Shown here one piece after another: positions 12,506 through 22,647 of a DNA stretch of 64,000 bases. The stretch covers positions 3,727,501 to 3,791,500 of the forward strand of contig CP114493.1 of assembly GCA_027186245.1 (NCBI GenBank), in the 5' to 3' direction. Made by a program: the position numbers and the translations under genes. The stretch comes from Coriaria nepalensis. Taxonomy: Eukaryota > Streptophyta > Magnoliopsida > Cucurbitales > Coriariaceae. A model generated the notes under the pieces. The model searched no databases. It worked only from the letters and a program-made list of their open reading frames with translations, and was not told the DNA's origin. Numbering within the stretch: position 1 is the first letter of the stretch; every line of letters starts with the position of its first letter.

Positions 12506-13000
12506 TTGGAGTAATGGGCCTTACAAAAAAAAATTGTTTAACAAAAAGCATTCAAAAACATTTTCTTGATAAACTAGTTTTCATATTTTATTTTTCTTTA
12601 AAAATTAATTAAAAAACATAAAAGTACAAAACCGCCTCCATCTTCAACCTCTGATTTGTTCGAACATCAAGAAAAAAAAACCTAAAAACTTAAAAACCTA
12701 TATTTCACATTTGCAATTTTTCTCGAATCGATCATACTTTGATTCATTTATTTGTTTTATCGGTATGCTTCTGAATTTTACTATCTCGAACGCGATTTGA
12801 ATTGGCAAGTTTAAGCTTTTTATTGTTGATTTCTCTTTGAATATTTGATTGATCATCATAATCGAAATAAAAATATATATTATTCTTTGTATTATGTTTG
12901 TACATGATTCTTGTTCTGCAACGTACACAAAATAATATGTATCCAGTACTCCATGGCATGATTTGCCATCGGGTCATCGATACATACTTGATGCCTTCAA
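12506..13000. repeat. MULE-associated dispersed repeat, second copy
   Basis: This is the same-orientation counterpart of 1090-1640. Here it sits immediately upstream of the MULE transposase relic, consistent with a terminal or promoter region of that family. From about 12960 to 13170 it continues into short repeats of a TCGATG/ACTTGATG type not shared with the first copy. Confidence 0.6.
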
Positions 13001-13254
13001 TTGGTAAAGTGTTCGACGTACTAGACCCCTTCAATAGGTGGAGTGCTTGACAGGCTTGACGGGATCGGCTGCTCGATGTATTGAACGCCTGCAAATATGC
13101 GAAGTACTTCATGGGTCATGACTCGACGGGTACGCGACCCATCAAGTACATTAGACCAATTGGGCCCATCAGGTCCTGCATTTATTTTTTCAATTTTTTC
13201 TTCTTTGAATTCAAGATTGCCGATTTCCATTTAATTTTTTTTTTTACAGAAATG

Positions 13255-15940
13255 AAGAGTTTTTTCATAATTATGTGCTTCAATGGTGAGTGGAAGAAGA
13301 GTACTAACCAAAATGAGAATGAAAATTCATGGTATTGGAATTCAAATTGCAAAGAGGGATCGATTGGAGGTTCGGTAGAATCTAATATCACTTACAGTCA
13401 GTTATTAGATATCGTGTACGATTCTATCGACATTGATCGGAATGAATTTGGATTGAAACTATCGTACAAACCTATTTGTATATTGTGGTATTCGTCGTTA
13501 TATATAAAAAATGACTAAAATGTGAAGGAATTTATCTGACACTTGTAATGTTAAGAAGAAAAATCTCCACTATATGTTATATTGCTTCCAAAGGTGGGAG
13601 AAGATTCATGTAGTGGAGAGCATCATCAATTTCCTAACCCTTGTAATGTTCATGGTGTTTGTAAGAGTGAAGTGCCTTATATTGATAATTCTTAGGAGGA
13701 TTATAAGAGTGACATACATGTGGTTGCTACTATTAATCATGATGACCTTTTTGGGGATGGTCAAAGTAATGACATAAATGACATCGAGGCTGAGGATGCA
13801 AAAGAAAGTGATGATGATAAGATGGAGAATGCGGATGGTCATGACTAGTGTGAGGGAATGGAGGTAAAACTTGGTATTAATAACGACAATGAGGCGAACC
13901 TTATGAATCAAGGGTACGATGATGACTTCTTCATGGGAGTAATACTGACCAAATTTACTGTCACCATTAGCTCATGCATCACCGGACAAGATGCAACCTC
14001 CATCATCGTGTGTACCATGCATAACTGACGAGATGCCTCCACCATTATTACTTTTAATTGACGAGATGCCTTTATTATCACGTGTACCGCATTCATCTAA
14101 CTAGATACCTCTACCATCACCACGTGTACTAGGTTCACTTGCTGAAATGCCTCCATCATCACTGCGTATACAACATTCATCATAATCTGCAAATAATATT
14201 GAAGATGATGATTTAGTCTCCATATTGCTACCCAGGACTCCACATGCATTACAAGCAATTCAATCTCGATTGTCTCTTCAACATCTAGTAGATGTGTGTT
14301 TTATGTTAAACAATATTTTACATTGAAGAATGAACTAAAGGCTATCCTATATATGTTCGCTATGCAATGAAATTTTAAGTTCGAGGTTAAGAAGTCGAAT
14401 AAGACTATGTTTGTAGTTGTGTGCATGGATCCAAATTGCAAGTGATGACTTCATACTACGGGAAACAAAATTATTTATTTTTCCAATTTCAAACATTTAA
14501 AGATGAGCACACATGTTCTCTTTTATTTAGGCAAGGCAAACATCAGCAAGCATCTGCATATATGATTGGAAGACATGTGATGGCCAAGTATAAAGGGTGT
14601 AACGAGACTCCTAAAGCACCATGTATCATTACTATTGTCTGAAATGATCTCGGTGTACATATTAGTTATTGGAAGGCATGAAAATCTATATTAGTTGCAC
14701 ATGACCTCATTTAGGGTACGACAAAGGATAATTATACACATTTAGCATATTGGGCAAACATGGTAAAAGTGGTTAATCCGGGTACTGTGACTGCACTCCA
14801 GACAGATAGAAATAATAGATTTTTATATTTTTTTCTTGGCTTTTGGAGCATTTGTCAAAGGGTTTCAATTTCTTCGAAGAGTTATTAGTATCGATGGAAC
14901 CTTCTTGAAGTGCAAATACAAAGTCACTCGTTTAGATACAACGGCTTAAGACGGTAACAAACACATATATCCATTAGGATGAGCTATAGTTGATTCAGAG
15001 AATGATGCATCATGGACTTGGTTCTTGTGCAAATTGAAGGGCTTGATCCTCGATGCCGCTAATTTGGTTTTCGTATCCGATCGAGAAAAGAGTATTAATA
15101 ATACTATATAGAACATTTACCTAAATGCGAAACATGGTGGATGCACATGGCACCTTGGCCAAAACATCAAGGCTAGATTCAAGTGTGGTAAGATTCTCGA
15201 TCTATCAACAAGGTAACTGGTGCGTACAAGGTTCATGAATTTGATACTTTCTTCAATGAGACAAAAATGCAACAACCCGGTGTGAGAACATACCTTGAGA
15301 CTGCTGGTTTTGAACATTGGTCAAGAGCTCATTTCAATAGTGATTGGTACGACATAATGACTAATAAGGATGCGAGTGACTATCCAATTATAGATTTGCT
15401 CGATAGGATCATGAAGATAATGCTTACTTGGTTCTACAACCGATGGAGTGTAGCTAACGAGACAAGCACACCATTAACACCTGAGGTTGAGAAAATGCTA
15501 CAAAGAAGACACAATGAATCAATAATATCGAAAGTTGATAGAGTGAACATTAATACATTTGAGGTGACTGGTATTTCAACTAATGCTTTAGTGAATTTAA
15601 AGGATAAGAGTTGCACATGTAGGGTGTTTCAATTGGATAAATTGTTGTGCGCCATGCTTTAGCAACTTCGAGCTACAGAAATAATACACCACACACATTA
15701 TGTGTAGAATACTACATGATTTCAAAGTGGAGGCGAGCTTATGTAGAGTCAATGTATCCTATACCAATGACCGATGATTGGGAATTTCTAGAAACTCTCC
15801 GGTGGCTTGTGATTTTATCTCCCATAATGTGTAAACAAAGTGGAAGACCTAAGAAAAGACGTATGCGTTCAAGAGAGGAACAACCACAAAAGAGAAATAA
15901 GTGTAGCAAGTGTGGCGGTGTTGGACATTACAAAATGTAG
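13255..15940 (+). pseudogene. Mutator-like (MULE) transposase, most complete copy
   Basis: Domains in order are: MuDR N-terminal region at 13255-13520 (CFNGEWKKS, SQLLDIVYDSI); an acidic linker to about 13990; a proline-rich repeat at 13990-14185; a zinc-finger-like segment at 14400-14520 (CMDPNCKW, then DEHTC); catalytic region at 14870-15180 with IDGTFLK and VFVSDRE, the expected first two acidic sites, then GGCTWHLGQNIKA; SWIM zinc finger at 15610-15660 (CTCRVFQLDKLLCA); zinc knuckle CSKCGGVGH at 15900-15930. In-frame stops and at least one frameshift inside SWIM inactivate it. It is a degraded transposase for cut-and-paste movement in the nucleus. The ORFs at 15267-15662 and 15647-15940 are its best-preserved parts. 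Confidence 0.88.
13985..14190 (+). repeat. Proline-rich coding repeat in MULE-B
   Basis: A roughly 36-40 bp unit recurs, containing GAGATGCCTCCACCATYA and CGTGTACC motifs and encoding DEMPPPS...VPHSS-like repeats. The equivalent position in MULE-C (36650-36800) holds a better-preserved version (PPPSPCIPWSPDEM). This marks a length-variable linker between the N-terminal and zinc-finger regions. Confidence 0.6.
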
Positions 15941-16077
15941 GTTTTCTATCAGTTTTGTATTCTATGAATTTGATTCACTTTTGTATTCTATAACTGTGAT
16001 TCACTTTTATATTCTATGACTTTGATTAACTTTTATCTTCTATGACTTTGATTTATTTTGTTTTGTATGATTCATTA

Positions 16078-16855
16078 GGGTTTAAGGTTTAAAGGTTTTA
16101 GATGTTAAGGCTTAAGATATATTGTTTAAGGGTCAAGGTTGAGTGATTAAGGTTTACAGTTTAAAGTTTAAGGTTTAGGGTTTAGGATTCAAGGTTTAGG
16201 GTTTAAGGTTTATGGTTTAAATTTGAAGGGTTTAGGGTTTAAGGTTTAAGATTTAAAGGTTTTAGGTCTGAAGGCTGAAGATATTATGTTTATGGTTCAA
16301 GGTTTATTGCTTAAGATTTAGGGTTTAGAGTTTAAGTTTAAAAGTAATAGGTCTTAAGGCTTAAGATCTAATGTTTAGGGTTCAAGGTTTAGGGTTTAGG
16401 GTTTAGGGTTTAGTGTTTAGGGTTTAGGGTTTAGGACTTAAAGGTTTTAGGTCTTAAGGCTTAAGATATTATGTTTATGGTTCAAGGTTTATTGCTTAAG
16501 ATTTAGGGTTTAGAGTTTAAGGTTCAAAAGTTTTAGGTCTTAAGGCTTAAGATCTAATGTTTAGGGTTCAAAGTTTAGGGCTTAATGTTTTGGGTTTAAG
16601 GTGTAGGGTTTAAATTTTAAGGGTTTAGGATTTAAGGTTTAAGGGTTTTAGGTCTTAAGGCTTAAGATCTAATGTTTAGCGTTCAAGGTTTAGAGCTTAA
16701 AGTTTACTGTTTAAGGTGTGAGGTTTAAAAAGTTTAGGGTTTATGGCTTAAGATTTAGGATTTAAAGTTTAAAGTTTAAGGTTTAAAGTTTAGGGCCCTG
16801 GGTTTGAAGTTTAGGGTAAGGTTTAAAGTTTAGGGTTTAGATTAAAAGGTTAAGG
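16078..16855. repeat. Degenerate interstitial telomere-like repeat block (TTTAGGG-type)
   Basis: Nearly 780 bp consist of GGTTTAAGG, GGTTTAGGG and related heptamer-like variants. The purest stretch is at about 16387-16435, with several exact TTTAGGG units. There is also higher-order structure: a segment starting TTAGGTCT at 16262 recurs at 16447 (185 bp apart), and the GTCTTAAGGCTTAAGATCT segment at 16351 recurs at 16537 and 16652. It starts about 140 bp after the MULE-B zinc knuckle. Confidence 0.9.
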
Positions 16856-16867
16856 CCATCGGGTAAT

Positions 16868-17325
16868 GCTATATATATCCATCGACCAATCGGTTATACG
16901 AAACCGGTGGCTCGATGGGTGAACTGAGTACCCAATGAGGTCCTCGGTTTTAGAGGTCAGTGAGTTTTAAATCAGTAACCTCTAAAACTGATGGCTGGAT
17001 GGGTACTCAATTTACCCATCGAACCATTGGTTTGAGATGTCAGAGACTTTTAACTCACTAATCTTTAAAACTGATGGCTCGATATGTGAATTGAGTATCC
17101 ATCGAGGCCTCGGTTTTAGAGGTCAGTTAGTTTAGACTCTCTGACCTCTAAAACTGAGGGCCCGATGGGTACTCAATGGGTATTCAGTTCACCCATCGAG
17201 CCACTGGTTTTGGAGGTCATAGACATTTAACCCACTGACCTTTAAAACCAAGGCCTCGATGGATACTCAGTTCACTCATCAAGCCATCCGTTTTAGAGGT
17301 TACAGACTTATAAATTATATTTATA
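16868..17325. repeat. About 83-bp tandem repeat with internal hairpins
   Basis: GGTTTTAGAGGTCAG-like cores occur near 16945, 17028, 17109, 17204 and 17287, spaced 81-95 bp. Between them the near-complement CTGACCTCTAAAACTG and the ACCCATCGAGCC/GGCTCGATGGGT pair recur. Each unit can fold into a hairpin. It directly abuts the telomere-like block and may form the 3' subterminal region of the MULE. Confidence 0.8.
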
Positions 17326-17483
17326 AAATTTCATATTTATCAAACTTATATATATCAATGTATCAAATTATAAAATCATCATAAATATTACAAAATTAAA
17401 ATTTCATATATAAATATATTAAATGTCTTTATATATCTTTGATATATGGCTTTTTTATTTGAAATAGTTATTCTAGTGATGAG

Positions 17484-17990
17484 ATGGTAAAATTATGTAC
17501 TATTGACAATACTGTTAATAATAAGAATGATAGTAGTTCTACTTATATGATTAATTCAAATTCTGTTACATTATGGCATGGTAGACTTACACATATAGGC
17601 ATTAGTACTATTAACAAAATTATTAAATGTGGCATAATAACATGTGACACTAGTAAATTTGAAAAATGTGAAATATGCACTAAATAAAAAATGATTAAGA
17701 AGCCTTTTAATAGTGTTGAAAAGTCATCTCAATTATTTAATTTAGTACATAGTGATTTATATAAATTGAATGACATCATAATAAGAGGAGGTAAAAGATA
17801 CTTTGTAATTTTTATAAATGATTGTTCTAGATATACTTAAGTTTATTTGCTTAAATATAAAGATGAAACCTTTAGTACATTTAAAAATTCTATGATTGAA
17901 GTTGAAAATCAACTAGGAAGAAAGATTAAAATCTTTAGAAATGATAGGGGAGGAGAATATTTTTGAAATGAATTTTTTACATTTTGTAAG
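17484..17990 (+). pseudogene. Ty1/Copia GAG-pre-integrase and integrase fragment
   Basis: The segment encodes LWHGRLTHIGISTINK, a CEICTK zinc motif, then after a stop HSDLYKLND, KRYFVIFINDCSRYT and RNDRGGEYF, the classic order of a Copia integrase N-terminus and core. Stops occur after CTK (about 17685) and after SRYT. It ends near 17970 and has no flanking LTR. It is from a different Copia family than the 10-12 kb remnant. Confidence 0.85.
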
Positions 17991-18265
17991 ATTACATAAT
18001 TTATCTATTTAAATTACATAATGACTATAATCTTATTATAGTTTTTAAATTTGAAAGTTAGATAAATTACTACAATATTATTATAATCTTATTATAATAA
18101 CCACTTCGTACATAAACATACCTTACTTAACAACTCGATAATAGAAAGACACCTACGTAAATCAAATACTATTAGGTATTATTAACTAACTAATAAATAA
18201 ATGCTAAACAACTAATAAATAAAAGATAATGATAATGATAAAATATCTAAAGATATTTAGGATTT
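17991..18265. other. AT-rich spacer, nothing recognised
   Basis: No coding or repeat structure is apparent between the Copia fragment and the ABCF relic. Confidence 0.5.
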
Positions 18266-18329
18266 GGCCTTTTGATCCTTATTGATCTCATCATAACATT
18301 ACCGTCAAGCAAGTCAAGAAACCTTTTCT

Positions 18330-18890
18330 TTAATGTTCAAGTTGGAAAATTATTGTCTTGTTTCTAAATTATTTTTTCTTCTGGAATTCTATCATCACCA
18401 CTCACCACTTCTTGTTCACTCAAGCAAGTCAAGGATTTTCCTCCAAACAATATGTTTTTACCAATGTAGAGTTCCCCATTCTATTAGGCCCCAATAAATC
18501 GTACCTCTTCCCATGAGATATCTTAACTACAATAACATTCATTTAGAGTTTCTTACCTCTTGTCAAGAACTTTTCAATCGTTACGTCATTGCAAACGTTT
18601 TCATCATAAACAATTAAAGCTCGTATTTATTTAACCATGGACAACAAGCATGTCCTCCTTTTCTCTCTTCTTTAACTCTTTGTCGTCTATTGAAACGACA
18701 AGTGGCTTCAAGTCGATTTTTTTGTCTCGTCATTTTTGCAATTCATGTTGCTCTTCTTCAGATGCAAAAAGCTCATCCTTTGTTGGGGGCCTTTTAGTAT
18801 TATACTTTTTTAGGGGTTTTTCAAATAAAAATTATTCTTATTCGGGCAATTCTGCTGCTATTGGGGGCGTGGTTTTAGAGCTTTAATAAT
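18330..18890 (-). pseudogene. ABCF-type (GCN20-like) ATPase fragment
   Basis: Read on the minus strand, the order is: a charged segment (DLKPLVVSIDDKELKK near 18720-18670), then NDVTIEKFLTRGKKL, a stop, and VVKISHGKRYDLLGPN followed by RMGNST (about 18520-18440), then EQEVVSGDDR (about 18400). Plant ABCF proteins have this order: charged N-terminal region, ITIE.F....GKELL, ISHGKRYGL.GPNG.GKST Walker A, and EQEVVGD. The Walker A lysine is replaced by asparagine, and stops and frame changes occur. No introns are evident in the short match. It is a decayed fragment; the processed-copy idea is inference. The plus-strand ORF at 18650-18886 is a shadow. Confidence 0.6.
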
Positions 18891-18948
18891 ACAAATAATA
18901 TATGTACATATATTTTTTTAGGACTTAAGTATTAGGTGGCTTTAGGCC

Positions 18949-19434
18949 TTAGCATACCTCGCCTAATAGCTGGGTCGGGCCTGCATATGAATTGGAGGCA
19001 TAACTAGGCATCTTATAATCCTTAAAATACTTAGGAGTAAGATTCCATATAAACACAACCTTGGAAAGTTCGCAAACTCTGCATACCAAACCATTATAAG
19101 ATCCCACAAATTTCCATGCCTCCCTCAAGTTGAATAGGATATCAAGCTTTCTTATTGTAGAATCATAGACACTAAAATCATTATCGTTGATACATCGAAA
19201 TTTATGAGCGTCCATCGAGAGAAAGAGTTTTTTCTTTTGCTCAACTCCACTTTTAGAGTGTATCCTACAAAATTCAGGATCAAAAATTACAAATTTCCAT
19301 AATTTAGATAAGCTCTTGAATCTGACGAGAGATTTGATTGATAATCTTGAGAAAATTTCAACTATGATATCATTTGGAACCTCTGTCTCTACCTTTTGTA
19401 TTTCCTTCTCTAGTTTTCTTTGTTTAAAATTCAT
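18949..19434 (-). pseudogene. F-box protein gene, 3'-truncated
   Basis: This open frame of 161 codons starts at MNFKQRKLEKEI. It has an F-box at about residues 19-55 (VPNDIIVEIFSRLSIKSLVR, then FKSLSKLWKFVI), followed by the start of an F-box-associated region (FCRIHSKSG, then WKFVGSYNGLVCRV). Plant proteins of this type are usually 350-400 residues, so more than half is missing. F-box proteins recruit substrates to SCF ubiquitin ligases. The intact F-box start could still be transcribed, but truncation beside other relics suggests a pseudogene. A related broken copy lies at 9160-9460. Confidence 0.75.
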
Positions 19435-19500
19435 CTTTACCTTTTATATCATTAACAACTATATGAAACTTTAGGGTTGGGAGAAGATGAGAGTAGTATT

Positions 19501-19840
19501 TGTTGGGCCTGTTTCTGGGATGGTCTTAGATCTGCAGTCTTCGGTCCGAATAAGGTAAACTGAGGTTGAGGTCGGGTTAGCAGAAGTTAACATAACTAAG
19601 TGCGAAGGAAAGATGATGTTTGAGGTTGAGGCGAAATAAGCCTGAGGAGAGTATCGATTGACACGATAATAAGCTGAGCCTGCTAACAGGATGTCGGGCT
19701 ATGTTAAGGATGAGCTAGGTATTTCCTTACTCGGCTCAGACTTGAACACGGATATGACGAAGAGGCGACAGGTGGAAGCAATTGACACCTGAGTGTAGGG
19801 TGCACCCCTGGCGTGTCAGACTAGGGTAGCGCCATTACAC
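19501..19840. mobile_element. Possible LTR piece of the Tat-type element to the right
   Basis: The GC content rises sharply here. The sequence begins TGTTGGGCCTG and carries GGTCGGG and CTGACACGCCA-like motifs that resemble Tat-lineage LTRs. It abuts the truncated Tekay LTR, on whose other side the Tat interior begins at 28166. I infer that the Tekay element inserted into this older element, but no matching 3' LTR was found. Confidence 0.3.
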
Positions 19841-21122
19841 ACTCATTGCTTACAGAGGTCGGGTCTCATATGTACAATCTCACAGACTGATAGCCTCCAT
19901 TCATCTGTTCCTTAGCTTACCGCCTTACCTTTGTAATTTCCTACAACACAGAGTAGACATCTATGAGCTAGAAGCTCAGTAAGGATAGTGTCCTACTCAC
20001 ATCGCTATTTTTTTTACGATTATCGTGAGTTAGTGCTTTTATGACCTATATCTATCATGCATAAATTCTTATCATTCTACATACTTTGGCCCTGAGGATG
20101 CTACCACCGGCATGTCAACTGATATTTAATCAGCGGTCCGCTTATGACCGTTGCAACGATCCACTTATGACCTTTTCTTTAATATCATTTCGGGCCCTTT
20201 CTGATCGACAAGCGATCTTTCTTTTGCACCCGACAACACCTCACTTTAATATTATACATGCTTATGCTTCTTATTTATTTTCGCATAACATTAACTTATA
20301 GAAATATGAGCATATGCACTTAATGTCTAAAGTTTGTACTCTCCTCAAAACCATCGTGCTATATTATGTTCATTCTAATTATAATCTTTATTTCTAGCAT
20401 GGTAATCATAGTATTTCATTTCTACGTAGCATGCTATAATTATAATCCTAACGTAGACATAACCAAGTCATCATTTTAGGATAATTAATATTATCCTAAA
20501 ATAATATAATTATAATCATAATAATAAACAGACAATATTCGGGTGTTGCAGTGAGACTATACTTACGAAAAAATTTAGTTGATCGGAAATCTTGACTTTC
20601 CTCTTTATCTCTTTCCTTCCCTTTCTTTCCTTTCTCTCTTTCCTTCCCTTTCCTTCCTTTCTCTCCTTTCCCTTTCTTTCCTTTCTCTCCTTTTCCTTCC
20701 CTTTCTTTCCTTTCTCTCCTTTTCCTTTCCTTTCTTTCTTTCCTTTCTTTCTCTTCTTTCCTTTCCCTCTCTTTCCCTTTGCTGCTGGTACATGCTGCGA
20801 AGGAGGCTTTTATAGGCATGAAGTAAGAATGCCTACTCATTCTTTTAGTCTAACTTAGTGACAAGTGGGGGCCACATGTCTTGGAATTGTTTTGCTTAAA
20901 AATGACTAAGGATGAAAAAAAACGTAGCTACAACCATAAGACATGAGTAAGAATTTTTTTTTTTACACTTAAGCCCCCATACAGTTTTGAAATTATAAAA
21001 AGGTCCTTAATTATTTATATTATTAAAATTAGGTATAGGTGGAAATTAAAATTTACTAATAAGTCCACTTTAAATTTATTTTCCCACTACTATACCTAAT
21101 CTAGGGATATTGGGGGATTACA
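19841..21122 (-). repeat. 3' LTR of the Tekay element (outer end truncated)
   Basis: From ACTCATTGCTTA at 19841 to GGATTACA at 21122 it matches the other LTR from 26882 to 28165 with scattered substitutions. The first 267 bp of the other copy (26615-26881) have no counterpart here. The terminal CA next to the polypurine tract fixes the inner boundary. Confidence 0.93.
20596..20780. repeat. Polypyrimidine tract inside the left LTR
   Basis: About 185 bp made almost only of C and T, as CTTTCCTTCC-like units, occurs within the LTR. The apparent ORFs with many Phe/Leu/Ser or Lys/Glu/Arg residues are artefacts of this composition. Confidence 0.9.
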
Positions 21123-21135
21123 TTCTCCCTTCCTT
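21123..21135 (-). other. Polypurine tract of the Tekay element
   Basis: On the element strand the sequence AAGGAAGGGAGAA directly precedes the TGTAATCC start of the 3' LTR, as expected for the plus-strand primer. Confidence 0.85.
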
Positions 21136-21239
21136 ATAAAAATTTTGTTCTCGAAATTTTAGTTGGGGCTTGAATGTTTCTTGCAATTACACCTGCATTA
21201 TTCAAAGTTTCCTTTATTTAATACTAGAAGCGACATCCT

Positions 21240-21735
21240 TCTATTCCTAGACTTAAAATAGTTTTGGGTGTTTTTCTTTCATTTCATCTTCCCTTTCCCA
21301 TGTAGATTCTTCTATCTTACGGCTTTGCCATAACACCTTTACGGGTATGACTTTATTCTTAAGCCTCTTTTCCTTGCGATCCAGAATCTGTACTGGTCTT
21401 TCTTCATACGTTAGATCTCCTTGGAGTTGCACGGGGTTAATTTTTAATATATGTGCGGGGTCAGGTACTTACTTTTTCAGCATAGATACATGGAACACTT
21501 TGTGTACCGAGGACATCTTTGGCGGTAGTGCAAGCCTGTAGGCAACTTTGCCGATACGTTCTATTATTTCAAAACGTCCAATATATCTTAGACTTAGCTT
21601 TCCCTTTTTGCCATACCTCATTAGTCCTTTGATTGGTGCGATCTTTAAAAATACCATATCTCCAACTTGGAATTCTAGAGGTCTACGCCTCTTATCCGCA
21701 TAGCTCTTTTGTCGACTAAGAGCAGTTTCCATTCT
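21240..21735 (-). pseudogene. Tekay integrase C-terminus and chromodomain-like end
   Basis: Minus-strand residues include KSYADKRRRPLEF, GDMVFLKIAP, LSLRYIGRFEI and VHKVFHVSMLKK, the standard Gypsy integrase C-terminal module. A TAA at 21469-21471 then interrupts. Past the stop the frame continues with VPDPAHIL, VQILDRKEKRLKNKVIPVK and ESTWEREDEM, which resembles the chromodomain-like tail of Tekay/Del elements. Such tails are thought to guide integration to heterochromatin. The stop would remove the tail. Confidence 0.85.
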
Positions 21736-22647
21736 CTATTTAATTTTCTTGATTGCTTCCGTAGCAGTTTCAATGAAATCAAGAGCCACTAAGTTTCCTT
21801 CTCCAGTTTCGTACCAATGAACTGGTGACCTGCACTTCCGTCCGTATAAAGCTTCATACGGTGTCATTCCAATAGTTGCTTGGAAACTATTGTTGTAGGA
21901 GAATTCTATCAGTGCCATGTATCGATTCCAAACACCTTTAAAGTCGAGGACGCAGGCTCGTAGCATATCTTCTAAGGTCTGGATGGTTCTTTCTGATTGG
22001 CCATCTGTCTATGGGTGAAAAGCCGTGCTAAATTTCAGTCTCGTTCCCATTGCTCGCTGTACACTTTCCCAAAAGTTTGAGGTAAACCTACCATCTCGAT
22101 CTGAAATTATTGACAATGGTACTCCATGTAGTCGAACAATTTCACGCACATAAAGCTCTGCTAACTGTTCTAGGGAGGATGTGCTGTGTATGGGTAGAAA
22201 ATGTGCCGATTTGGTTAATCTGTCAACGATTACCCAAATTGCATCGTGTCCCTTTGTGGTTTTAGGGAGTCCAATGACAAAATCCATAGAAATTTGTTCC
22301 CACTTCCATTCTGGGATCTCAATTGTTTGTAATTCTCCAACAGGATGTTGATGTTCTGCCTTAATTCGCTGGCATGTCAAACATTTCCCCACATATTGGG
22401 CTACATCCTTCTTCATTCCAGTCCACCAGAAGTGCTATTTTAGGTCCTTGTACATCTTGGTTGCCCCTGGGTGCACTGAATACGGAGTTTCATGTGCTTT
22501 GAACAAAATATGGCGTCTTATTTTATCGTCTGTGGGAACGCATAACCTTCCTTTAAAATTAAGGATTCCATCCTTAGATATCTTAAAGTTAGACTGCTCA
22601 TCTTTTCTCATTTCTTGTTTGATTTTCTTTGTTCCTTCATCGAACTC
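21736..22647 (-). pseudogene. Tekay integrase zinc-binding and catalytic core
   Basis: After the stop at 22648-22650 the frame continues with HETPYSVHPGATKMY (HHCC histidines), a stop at 22435-22437, and CLTCQRIKAEHQHP (cysteine pair). The core follows: WEQISMDFVIGLP with the first Asp, SIISDRDGRFTSNFW with the second Asp, a stop at 22009-22011, then TDGQSERTIQTLEDM with the Glu. A further TAG lies at 21736-21738. All DDE residues are visible, so loss of function is due to the stops alone. Confidence 0.9.

Noticed and set aside
16078..17325. CRISPR-like array
   Set aside because: Repeats are degenerate and contiguous without unique spacers, and the DNA is from a plant.
18650..18886. Plus-strand 78-codon ORF
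   Set aside because: It is the shadow of the minus-strand ABCF-like fragment.
20579..20858. Overlapping Phe/Leu/Ser-rich and Lys/Glu/Arg-rich ORFs
   Set aside because: They are composition artefacts of the polypyrimidine tract in the LTR; the same applies at 27632-27898.
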